From the NCBI GenBank assembly GCA_019633425.1, contig WSUB01000146.1, positions 1 through 64,000 of the forward strand: 64,000 nucleotides of DNA. The letters run 5' to 3'. Positions 54,426 through 64,000 of the stretch are shown in pieces. Position 1 is the first letter of the stretch, and each line of letters opens with the position of its first letter. The notes beneath the pieces were generated by a model. That model was not told where the DNA came from. It saw only the letters and a list, made by a program, of their open reading frames with translations, and did not search any database. Position numbers and translations under genes: made by a program. Origin of the DNA: Tulasnella sp. 424. Lineage: Eukaryota; Basidiomycota; Agaricomycetes; Cantharellales; Tulasnellaceae.

Positions 54426-57200
54426 GCTAGAAGCAGATTAGAATACGATATCGTTTTTTTCTGAGATGATTGATGGATAAAGATAGCGGCTGTTAGCATG
54501 AGGGATTCATGTACACGTCCCTGCGGTCCCATCACCCAGGCCAAAATGATTTCGACATGCTTCCATGCGGACCGTACCACACGCGCTCCGGCAGCATGCG
54601 GCGACAACCGAAAGGGAAAAAAAAAATGAGAGAACTCAAAGTAAAGTCAACGCTATCGTTGATAATGATAAGGATAGTATAGACTATCTAATCTAATCTT
54701 CGGTTGTTAGCCTGCGCGTGCTGACTCCCACATATCGAACTCTTCCCATGCGCGCCAAGAGTGTAAGAACAGTCGGCACAAACGGAGTCAAAAAAGGTAA
54801 AAGCCAAGGGTAAAAAAAAAAAACTCTCCTCCCAACGAGATGCAACGCTGTGTTGCCGTTTGATAAGATTACTTACCCTGTCTGATGCTTGCGGAAATTC
54901 AACCCTGACCATGATCAGGGGACCTCCAGGCTCCTCGACGCGTGGCCGAACCTGCCCTCAAGCCTAAAAACTCCATCGGGCTAAAAAAAAATTAGCTAGT
55001 CGAGAATTCGCTCTGGGATGTGTTCGAATGTTCGAAAAGCGGTTCATCTCCGCAAAGGCTTAGCGTAGATTTTATAATGGGGGTTTGTTTTAATTTTTTT
55101 TTTTTGCCTCCGTTAGGTAATTTGTTTTCCCGAGTCGAATGTTTTCCCTTTACTTCTTGTGATTCTTCGTTCGGGCGGAAGGTAGGTAAGTATGTTGTAC
55201 TTGGCGTCGGGGAACGGTCGTTAGACTCGTGAAAAAACGTGGATGATGCTGGCCGCGGCGAGGGCTGAATGGCCAACGGTTGCGGATGGGGGCGGCGATC
55301 AGAACTCATGCCACCGCCTACCCAAATCAAATTCGCTCCGGTGCCACCCACATCGAAGCCTAAGAGCGGATCATCGCGAAGCGAGCCAATCAAAAAGAAA
55401 TCAGTGTGGGGGAGGAGGGGGAAGGGCGAACGAAGTCTGCCTGTCAGGTACCGACACCGCACCCCTCCTCTTGCCATGAGGCATACACGTCATATGGAGC
55501 TTGTGAAGTCGGGCTCCCTTCTCTTGGAATTTCGAGACACGATTGGGAGAAGGGGGTGGTCGTGGTTTATCTTTAACTATAGACTTCGAATCGCTCCACT
55601 CGCCTAGAATTACAAGAACCCCCCACTAATGAACTAAAAGGTACTGAATTGAATTGAATTGAAAAATTACGCGCGCGCGCATGATGTGCGCGGCAGTTGA
55701 TCTTAAAAAGACAATAGTCTAAACAGTCTTCTCCGGATCTTGGGGAATAACTTCGTTGAGGTTTTCAGGCACCGAGACCCCGGCGAGACAGCAAAAAGAA
55801 CGTGTACGTTTACGGATGCGGCATTTGCTCCTTTGGGGTAAGAAGACGACAGGCGAGAGAGGGGAGCTAAGAATTCTGCACGCTGGTTGGTCCGCTTGAT
55901 GGTAGCAGAGGGTCGGTGGTAATTGATCCTGAGTGTGTGAGTCGACAGGGGGGCGTTATGTTGACCCAAGGTGACCTCTCCGCGTGCGTTAGGAAATGAG
56001 CGTGGGTTTTCGTGCTTAGAAGACGTTGGAGTAATAAGGTTACGTCCCTTGCAGTGGTTCCCGGAGATCTGCGGGACGGGGGTACTGTACCGGCCGCGCT
56101 TTTTTTGTTTTTCCTTTTTTCTTTGTGTGCTTTCTTTTTGTGACGGTGACGGGAGAACGGAGAGACAGGCCGACGGAGAACGAGCCGCGACTTGTGATAT
56201 CATTCACTGGTCCATACCAAATACGGTAAACGCCACACAAAATAGTCCAGATGTACGTATGTAAGGACGGAGATGTCTGATAAGCCACCTCAACAAGGCA
56301 CGAACGCGTTGCGGTGACGACGACTGACGCGGGAATAAGGGCGCTAAAAAGGTAAAGGATCAGGAAAAGGCGCGCGTGTGCGGTCGGGTGAGGGGAGGGG
56401 GTTCGGGGCTGGGAAAAGAGTTTCCTGATATGTTTGTTTGTTGTGGAGATTTTGACATGTGTGAAACTCCTCCGAGCTCGAGGTTTATGTTCAGGGTTAA
56501 AAGAAGGGAGGGACCTCTGATACCACCCTCGATCTCGTGCACATTACCTGCCAGACAGCATAATTGCACATATTGGGAAGTTGAGGAAGAGGCTATGACA
56601 CCTCGAACTGAGATGAACAGAGTTTCAAATTTCAAATTTCCTCGCATGAGAGTTCCTCATTTGGGTGGGAGAGGCGTGGAGGAGGAAATCGGTTCGGTTC
56701 GGGGGCTGCGGGGATGACCGGACTGCGCGCGCGCCTGCAACATCGACGAAGGGTAGAGTGTGCTACTACGGAATTCATGTGCGGGTGGTGGGTGTGATAC
56801 CCTGGCCTCGTGAAAACGATGAAACAGTTCGGGAGCACACCTCCGAGTGCTAGGAGATGCCTTGTGAAAGGTTGGGCGTTTGGAACCTTTTGGGGCGGCG
56901 AAGCATTAGTGAGTGGGCGATCCAATTGAGCTGTGAACATTAGTTAGCGCTTGCTATTGATAGTGGCCAATCGCACTGATTCCCAATGCGGAGAGAAGCC
57001 AGGTCCATAAACCGCGTATATGGCGGGTTGCTGTGTCTCGAGAACGCGGAGGGGGAAGAAGCGGGAGAAGCGAAAAACAAAAACGTACAAGTGTCCGGGG
57101 TCTCTCTTTTCTCTCTCCCTGTGATGCAACCTCGCCAATTTCCTGAAAATTCCCAATTTCGCATATCCAGAATCTCTTCTTCTCACCTCCCCTCCGTTCG
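54426..57200. other. 2.8 kb without a supported gene
   Basis: Contains A-rich runs (54610-54830), a TTGAAT pentanucleotide-like repeat near 55640-55660 and a short GC alternation near 55672. A 161-codon minus-strand ORF (54992-55477) is Ser/Pro/Lys-rich, matches nothing I know, and lacks clear splice partners. The right part is likely distal promoter of the large gene that follows. Confidence 0.4.
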
Positions 57201-58907
57201 TTCGTTCGTTTTCCAAGAGTTCACGCTCTCTCTCTCTCTCTCTCTTTATCTCCCCCCTCCTCCCCCCGACTCATCCCTCTATCCCGCTCCTCTCCTCCGT
57301 CCTAGCTACTCGACAAAAAAACTCGGCTCGACCCAGCCACACACGTCGGCAAGGATCAACCGAAGAACCGAACTCTCTCGACTCTTATCAACCCCCCCTC
57401 TAAAGTTCAACCTGGTTGCACCAACGGAGAAAGAGAACAGCGTCAGTCTTCTACCGAGGATTGGCCTTTGTTTCCGCAGAGAGAGAAAGGAAGGGCCGTT
57501 GAACCTTTGGAGCGCGTTGGAGAGAGAAAGAGACCTATCGACGTCATTTCACTTTGGACTGAAGGAGGTGAAAGAGAGACACAATTTGCGTTTTTGATTG
57601 GCAATTGCACCTTGCACCATCAAAACCTGTCAACCCCTCTCCCTCTTGCTCTGGTGAGTCCCATTTGCTCGTTGTCTTGCTCATCCACTGGGTGGGTCTC
57701 GCGGTCTTTGTATACCCGAGGACTCTCTGTGTCTCGCCCCAACCCCCGCCCGCCTTCACACTGCATTCGGTCCCATCCTTACGTTGCACCCTTTTCTCAT
57801 CGCCACCGCTCAACCACCACCACCTCGCTCTACTCGTTTTGCCATCAAGAGTCTAACGAACTCTTTCTTTCAATCGTACATATAGAAAGCGTTTTCGCGC
57901 GTCAAACAACCTCTTTCCCCGAATTTTCGACGGAGTCTATTTCGGGTTTTTTTCTTCTTTCCTTTCTTTTTTTGCTCGCGCTTAGCTGGTAAGTCCCGAC
58001 ACCCCGACGCCCCGCGCTCCCTTCTCTCCCCTTCCGGTACATGGGATCTTCCGGGAACTCGCTCGCTAACTAACTCCACCACTGCTTTACCATTTCGTCA
58101 TCAACGAATCTCTTGACGTGGCTCAACCCTTGAAACTACCGACACAAAAGACTTAGTCGTCCGCAGCCAGTCAGCATTCAAACTTATTACTCCCCCCTCC
58201 TCCTACAATTCCCGCACCCAGCTCGCTTTTCTTTCTCAAGTCTCAATAAAAGGTGAGCTATTCTTCTTCACATTAATCTAGAACTGGGGGTGGCAAATGC
58301 GGAGATGAGATCGTCAGGGCAAAAAAAGTGGCTGTAATGCATTTTAAGTTATGAACGATCGCCCACCCCCTCCCCCTTCGGTCACATTTGAAATGCCAAC
58401 CAATACCTTCTACTTTCGGCTCACATCAACCTTCCTCCTCTTCTAGACTCTCTCAAGTCTTCGAGGCGAATTTATTTCTATCGTTATATCTTCTTGTAGA
58501 GTACACTTTATTCTTCTATCTTGCTTACTTGGGTACGTAGACGCTCGTTACCCCAAGGCGAGCCTAGACCTCGACGCTGACCTTCCATTCTCGTCTTTTT
58601 TTTTCTGCTCACAGCACCTAGAGCAACTCCCCCAACCGCTCGTCATCTTACTCTTTGTCATCCAAACTGGAGTCCCCTTCTCCGTGACGGATCACTCTCG
58701 CCAACGAAGCAATACAAAAAAATCTCGGGCATATATTGCCAACACCCCGACACCGACACACAACACATCATCATCATCAATTCCCGCTGAACCCCCGCAA
58801 GCTCAAATCACCGCCACTCGTCTTCTCTTCTCGCTACTTTCCCGTCTTCGACCTTTTCCGAACAAGAGAGGGGAGAAAGAAAGGAGAATATACAAAGAGA
58901 GGCTTAG
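57201..58907 (+). promoter_or_regulatory. Pyrimidine-rich promoter and intron-bearing 5' leader of the large gene
   Basis: A (CT)n run at about 57226-57252 is followed by C-rich sequence, a typical fungal core promoter and transcription-start setting. Good splice donors occur at about 57652 (CTG/GTGAGT), 57989 (CTG/GTAAGT) and 58253 (AAG/GTGAGC), with pyrimidine-AG acceptors between them (for example ATATAG at about 57885). This suggests a long leader with several introns before ATG 58908. Scattered ORFs here, including one of 203 codons at 56986-57597, are low-complexity and not credible. Confidence 0.5.
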
Positions 58908-61900
58908 ATGGCTAGTGGAACCGCTACAACCCGTCATGCACAACCACCCCATCTCACCAACACTCAATCATTAACATCTCGACTTGCGATTTTTATGGGC
59001 TTCCAACCTCGGCATCAGCACCAACACCACCCGTCACCACGGACGCCTCCGGACCACGGGCTAGAGCACGACCCGTGGATCGCTCTCCCGCAGCCTCAAG
59101 CGTCGACGTCCTCGTTCGGAGCTGGGACGCTGAGGAGCCTGCACACCGGCGACGGAGGGCCGTACGGCGTATCTGCGTTCTCTTCTGAAGAAGGAGGGGC
59201 GAGCAGCTATCACCACCACCAGCATCAGCAGCACCTTCAAGCACCGGCTGTCGGCGCTGGACTGTCGCCGTACTTGGCCGCTCCGAACGCGTTCGCGAAA
59301 CAGCAGCAGCAGCAAATGTTCAACTCTCAGCCGGCCCCACCGCCTCCGCGGTCGACGAGCCCGTGGGGTGGGAGCGGGTCGTCGTTTTCGTCGCCGATAG
59401 AACCGGCTCCCGGTCGTGGAGGTTTTTTGCAGAGCCTCGGCAGGTCAGCGTCGACTCGCGAAGCGAATCATCATCATAATCAACCCACGTCGTTGTCCGC
59501 TTCCGCACCGGCCCCTTCAACGTCCAAAGTATCGCCTCTCAAGCAGCGGCTCCGCACTTCTGGTCTATTCCCGACCTCTTCCTCCGTTTCCCCGAGCAAG
59601 CCAAGCAGCGGCGGAGGTGGGAGTAGCGCGAGTAAGAAGCTGCACTACATGCAAGCGAGCTTGGCTGCCTTTGACGGCGGGATCGGAGAATCTCCCGTAC
59701 CGAGTCGGAAAGGCAAGGAGAAAGCTTCGTACGTCGTTGGTGGAGGTGCAGGTGCAGGTGCTGGTGCTAGTGTGGTCGTGAAGGAGAAGGAAAAGGAGAA
59801 GGAACGGGAAAAGATCAGGAAGAAGGAGAAGGAGAGCGGGATGAAGTTCCCTTCGTATTACTCCGCTACGCCGCCACCAGCCACTGCACCACCGCAATAC
59901 GGGAGAGACAAGAGGCACTCGCCGCTATCGCCGTTAATGGGCTTCGCCTCGTCTTCGCATCATCAGAATCCGACTATCGGGAAAGCTCTAGGAGTTCGGA
60001 CGAGTTTGTTAGGTTTCGGAACGGAGAGTCCGTTGGGGATGTGGGATACGTCGTCCCCCGTAGGTGCCGGTCGAAGTGCTGCGGGAGACCCAACGGAGAT
60101 GTTTGATAAACCGAGAAAGGCCCCGTTACCACCGGGACACACTCCGAGTCCGAGCAACACCAGCACGAGTGTCGTTGCGGAGGAGGAGAGTCATTCGAGG
60201 AAGCCGAGTGTGGAGATGGGTGGGATGTACGCTCCTGGTGGGCCGTCGACTTTGGGACCGGTGAGAGAGGAGTCCGAGGGACAGATGGGGACGTCGCAGG
60301 AGGGATCGGGAGAAGGTGATGGGAGGCAGGGTGAGCGGGACGAGGATAGGCTGTCGCCTGCTCCTCAGAGGCGGTATGTCGTCGTCACGCCTCCGCCACC
60401 GCAAGACGACGGGCTTCAAGAAGCGATTATCGTACCCCTACCGCCATCAGCATCATCTCACCACACCGAATCGTCCCGCCAACCCTCCCCAACCTCGACT
60501 TTCCCATCTCCCATCTCACCTCTATCACCTAACCAAATCCCCCCACCACTTCACTCGAGAGGCAGGAACCACCAACGCACCCGCACACCCAACGAAGGAA
60601 GCTCATCGACCACGCAAAAACCACCCATCCCGCCGAAATCGCAAGAGACCATCCGCATGGCCCAAGGCGCGAAGATCTTGAAGGCTTATTCGTCCACGCC
60701 GAATTTGCTCGTTGCTGCGTTTGGAAGCGCGGGTGCGGCTGGTGGGAGCGTGAACGTCTCTCCGAGCAAGGGCAAAGGGAAGGAACGAGTGCACGTCGAC
60801 GAGGCTCTCAATACCGAGCGGAGCCCCTCTTCCGCTGCCCCAGCTCCAGCGACTGGGAGTCGACTCGCCGCTCAACTTCAAGCACAGACGATCTGCGACG
60901 CGCTCATGTTCCCCAAACCCCGTTTCGTCGCTCACGTCATTTCACCCCCTGGTACTCCCGAAGCCTTTTCAGCACCTTCGCGTCCGTTACACACCGACCC
61001 TTCGTCTTCGTCGACACCTCGATCGCCGTACGTCCTTCCGGAAATCATCCCCCCACCCCCGCTCAGCTTGGATAAAGTGTTGAAGGAGGGCGAGATGCGC
61101 GAACGGGAGAGGGATCGGTGGGCTGCGAAAGCGTCTCGAGGTCTGCTCTCTCGGAACGCTAGCACCCGTTCGAGATCGCATACGGACGCTTCGGGAGGAT
61201 CGTTGAGGGGCAGGAACTTGAGCGTCACGTCGGCGTCAACTGGAGGTGGACTTGTGAATCGGTTGAGAGCGAGGACGCTCAGTGGACGGAAGGGCCATGG
61301 TAAAGGACATAAGCGAGGGGATAGCAAGGAGACTCAGCAGACTCAGCAGACGAGCGAGATGGGTGAGATCGAAGGTGGAGGAGGAGCGAGGATTGGAGGT
61401 CGGACTGGCACGCTTCGAGGTCTCAAGAAGGAACCGTCGTACGAGTTTGACACCGTCAGACAAAGGCAGGTTGCTGTAGCCCAGGCTAGGGACAGCCCAA
61501 CGCCCGCCACGATGACCACCTCGGCGACGAAGCCCGTTCCACTCGGCAAGCAGGGCAAGCTTTCGATTTCGCTCACCGAGAAGGATCTGCACCAGGCGAC
61601 TGTAGGGGTGCGCGCGCACACCGATTCCGGTGGAACCGTCCGTTCAACGCACACCACCTCCAACACGACGCACTCCCGCAAATCGTCTGGACAATCCCGA
61701 CACATGCCCTTCTCCTCTCATCCCTTCGCGTCGCACAGTCGGTCGGGTTCCTCGGGGTCCGTTTCGGCTGGAGCTGCTTCCGCTGCGAGTTATGCGATTC
61801 GCAAAGTCAAGAGTCTATGTGGGCCGGAGAGGTTGAGTCCTGCTGCGGAGGAGACGGCCTTTGTTGGTGGAAGCAGGGAGGAGAAGAAGAGTCAAGTGGA

Positions 61901-64000
61901 CCCTGCGGCAGCAAGGCCGAGCGTTGAAAGGAGAGCGACTGTTCCTCGGGAGAGTCTGTATGAGGATCGGATGATGGAGGCCTTAGGCGATCGGCCGCTC
62001 CCCATTGTCGTACCACAGAGACAAGTACGGGTGCTCGATTTTGAGGAAGAGGAGGAAGAAGATTACGGTTCTGGCGAGCGGCACTTGGTCGATCCTTCTT
62101 ATGAAGTCGGTGTTGCTCTTGGAGGAGAGTCGAGCGCACCGGCTTCTCGACGGGAGAGCGCCATGGCAGCAGGGTCTCATGGAACGTCACCGAGAACGAT
62201 GCGCGAAAGTTTGAATGCGCCGTCTCCGTCGCAACCTGATACGTCGTCGTCGCATTTGGATATGGAGGATGGCGAGGACGACGAGACAGCTCAGATCCAT
62301 CAAGTCACCAACCGTGTTTCCATGACGCCGGCACAGTCGAGACAGTCTATCAGCGCAGTTGGCGGTCCTAGTCCGATCGACATCCCCAATATTCGTCCCG
62401 TCCCGACTCCCTCACCCTCACCTTCGTCCTACCATGGTGTTTATGGTATCGCCATTGGAACTCCCAACTTCAACCATCCGTTCGTGTTGTCGTCTCAGGA
62501 CCGAATATCGGACATCCCCAACCTCCCAGCAGGTCCCCACCCAACTTCACCCACTTACCTCCAGTTGCCGGTTTCAAATGACCTCGTCTCTCGCCACCGA
62601 CTGCCTCCTCACCGAGCTCCTCTTCACCCGCCACCCAACATAGCTCTTCCCACTCCGCCAGTGTCCTCCGAGCACCATGGATCGAACCGCAACACGGCTG
62701 ATATCACCGACGTTCCGTCCGAGTACGACGACGAACCGTCTTCGCTGATGCCCATGTACGCGCCTTCGTCCGCCGCCACTTCACCGCGACGAAATGCACA
62801 TCCGTACGCCGTGCACAGTCCGGCGCCGAGTCTTCCGAGGAACTACCGTATGTCGGTCAACTCGGTTGAGGCGATGTTTGGCGGAGAGCTGCTCGAGTCG
62901 TCGCATACGGTTTCGCCACTCGGCGTTCGTGAAGCAGGGGAATCCTGGATCAACTCGACCGATGCAGATCTTAAGGGTCTCTCGACACCAGCTGAAGAGG
63001 ATGAGTATCGCCACAGTGGAGACAGTGGACTGGGAAGCAGTACCGAGATACATTCCCTACAACGATCCACCCAAAGCCGACACACCCGCTCCAAGCCTTC
63101 TCGCGCAGCAACCCAATCGTCGTCCATCGGTTCCATGCTCATCGAGAGTCCACCCCCGTCCATGTTCCCGTCCTTCCGACAGAACCGGGATTCGAGTATG
63201 TTCGACACCATGACGTTCGGCCCTGGCGACGACTTTTCAATCTACGAAGGCGATCGAAGTCGCCCTCTGTCCGAAATCGCCCCAGAACCCGCTCCCGTCA
63301 GCAAGCCCAACGCTCCGGAATCGATTTCTTCGTCTTCAACTTCCAGCGTCGAGTTGCAACAGAGGCCGCTTGGCAGTTCGGACGATCTCGAGAGCTTCAA
63401 GGATCTGTTCTATGTTCCACGCAGCAGGCAACCCTCGGCCAGTTCGCCCAAGTTCCGACGTTCAGAGGCTTCTGGAGACTCGAAGATCGCTGATCCCAAC
63501 TTGCATGAGATCGAGGCGTACGCAAGGAGCTTGCCAAGTTCCGAGGCCCTTAGCCGAAGCTCCTCCGCTCGCATCCTCTCTCCGTTGTCGTCTGTACTGG
63601 AAATGAGGCAATCCTTCGCCCCCGACCTGGACAGTCCCTACCGCGCGCATTCTCTTGAAGATCCCAACGAGACGGTACATTACAGCGGTTACTTCCCACC
63701 ACGAGCGTCAGTGTATGATATAATGGAGGAAGACGAATCAGTCCATTCCGTTTCTTCAGTGGAACGCAACACGGAAGGTATGTTTATCTCACGCGCTATT
63801 TGGTGATCTGTCACTGACATTCTGCCATTTTACAGAGGACGTTCGTTTTGGGACTGTAAACGCTTCCGCTCCATACGTGACGGCGGGCCGACTCAATCGA
63901 CAATCGACCCAGCCATCCCTCTTCGACGACGATTCAGAATCTCCTCTTCCTGCCGTGCCAAGAGCCCGACCCTCCTTCCTAGACACCGACTCCTCCAACC
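58908..64000 (+). CDS. Very large Ser/Pro-rich protein of unknown function (5' part; runs off window)
   Basis: From ATG 58908 (MASGTATTRHAQPP; an alternative Met at 58995 starts MGFQPRHQ) a single exon codes for over 1,600 residues. Almost all is low-complexity: His/Gln runs, Ser/Pro/Thr blocks and one Lys/Glu run (about 59780-59850). More ordered islands are LFPTSSSVSPSKPSSGGGGS-flanked LHYMQASLAAFDGGIG, MFPKPRFVAHVISPPGTPEA, PLSLDKVLKEGEMRERERDR, KLSISLTEKDLHQATVGVRA, YAIRKVKSLCGPERLSP and NYRMSVNSVEAMFGGELLES. The stop at 63804-63806 is not real: CACGGAAG/GTATGT (about 63778) and TTTTACAG (about 63836) splice in frame into EDVRFGTVNASAPYVTAGRL, which stays open to the window end. Probably a disordered scaffold or signalling regulator; no domain recognised. 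Gene is partial. Confidence 0.75.

Noticed and set aside
54992..55477. 161-codon minus-strand ORF
   Set aside because: Biased composition (Ser/Pro/Lys), no recognised domain, adjacent A-rich non-coding DNA. Left as unexplained rather than annotated.
56986..57597. 203-codon plus-strand ORF
   Set aside because: Low-complexity, runs through the CT-rich promoter and leader of the large gene, with no motif and no splice support.

Overview
The window reads as nuclear DNA of a filamentous basidiomycete, most likely Agaricomycotina. Genes are split by many short introns (mostly about 50-75 nt, GT/AG ends). Several families are typical of mushroom-forming fungi: IS630/Tc1-type transposases with the DQSSAH and NPIEMYW boxes, F-box/WD proteins, and kinase-TPR proteins. 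I cannot name a species. All exon joins below were made by eye, and no database search was run.

Layout. 1-6.2 kb: a low-complexity AT-rich tract, a strong isolated hairpin, a decayed DDE transposase gene, and a small frame-shifted retropepsin-like gene. 6.8-24.8 kb: five paralogous minus-strand genes for type II membrane proteins that I assign to glycosyltransferase family 18 (MGAT5-like). One diverged copy (6.8-8.6 kb) is separated from four tightly packed copies (15.2-24.8 kb) by a block holding a miniature inverted-repeat element and an unknown coiled-coil, tail-anchored protein gene. 26.4-28.0 kb: a coiled-coil protein. 29.0-31.6 kb: protein kinase A, fused to nine nearly identical 40-residue TPR modules. 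32.0-44.2 kb: a gene-dense stretch with TIM54 (mitochondrial import), a PARP-type ADP-ribosyltransferase with an unrecognised N-terminal half, a Sec2/Rabin-type Rab GEF, a NADAR-domain protein, and an ALYREF/Yra1-type mRNA export factor. 45.3-48.0 kb: kinase B, a second kinase-TPR gene, with a 384-bp inverted-repeat element in its first part. 48.2-54.4 kb: a tandem duplication carrying two F-box/WD-like genes plus decayed plus-strand relics. Kinase B lies between the two halves of one such relic. 54.4-58.9 kb: no supported gene, ending in the pyrimidine-rich, intron-bearing leader of a very large Ser/Pro-rich protein gene that runs off the right edge.

How the genes may work together. Housekeeping genes (TIM54, Sec2, ALYREF, probably the large 3' gene) are interleaved with fast-evolving accessory families (GT18 array, kinase-TPR, F-box, transposon debris). 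Two associations deserve attention. The first is the GT18 array, whose copy 5 looks like a mosaic of two sub-lineages. The second is the presence of an ADP-ribose writer (ART) and an ADP-ribose-related NADAR protein about 4 kb apart. The kinase-TPR genes, with highly self-similar repeats, resemble in design the repeat-bearing non-self recognition proteins of fungi; that comparison is inference.
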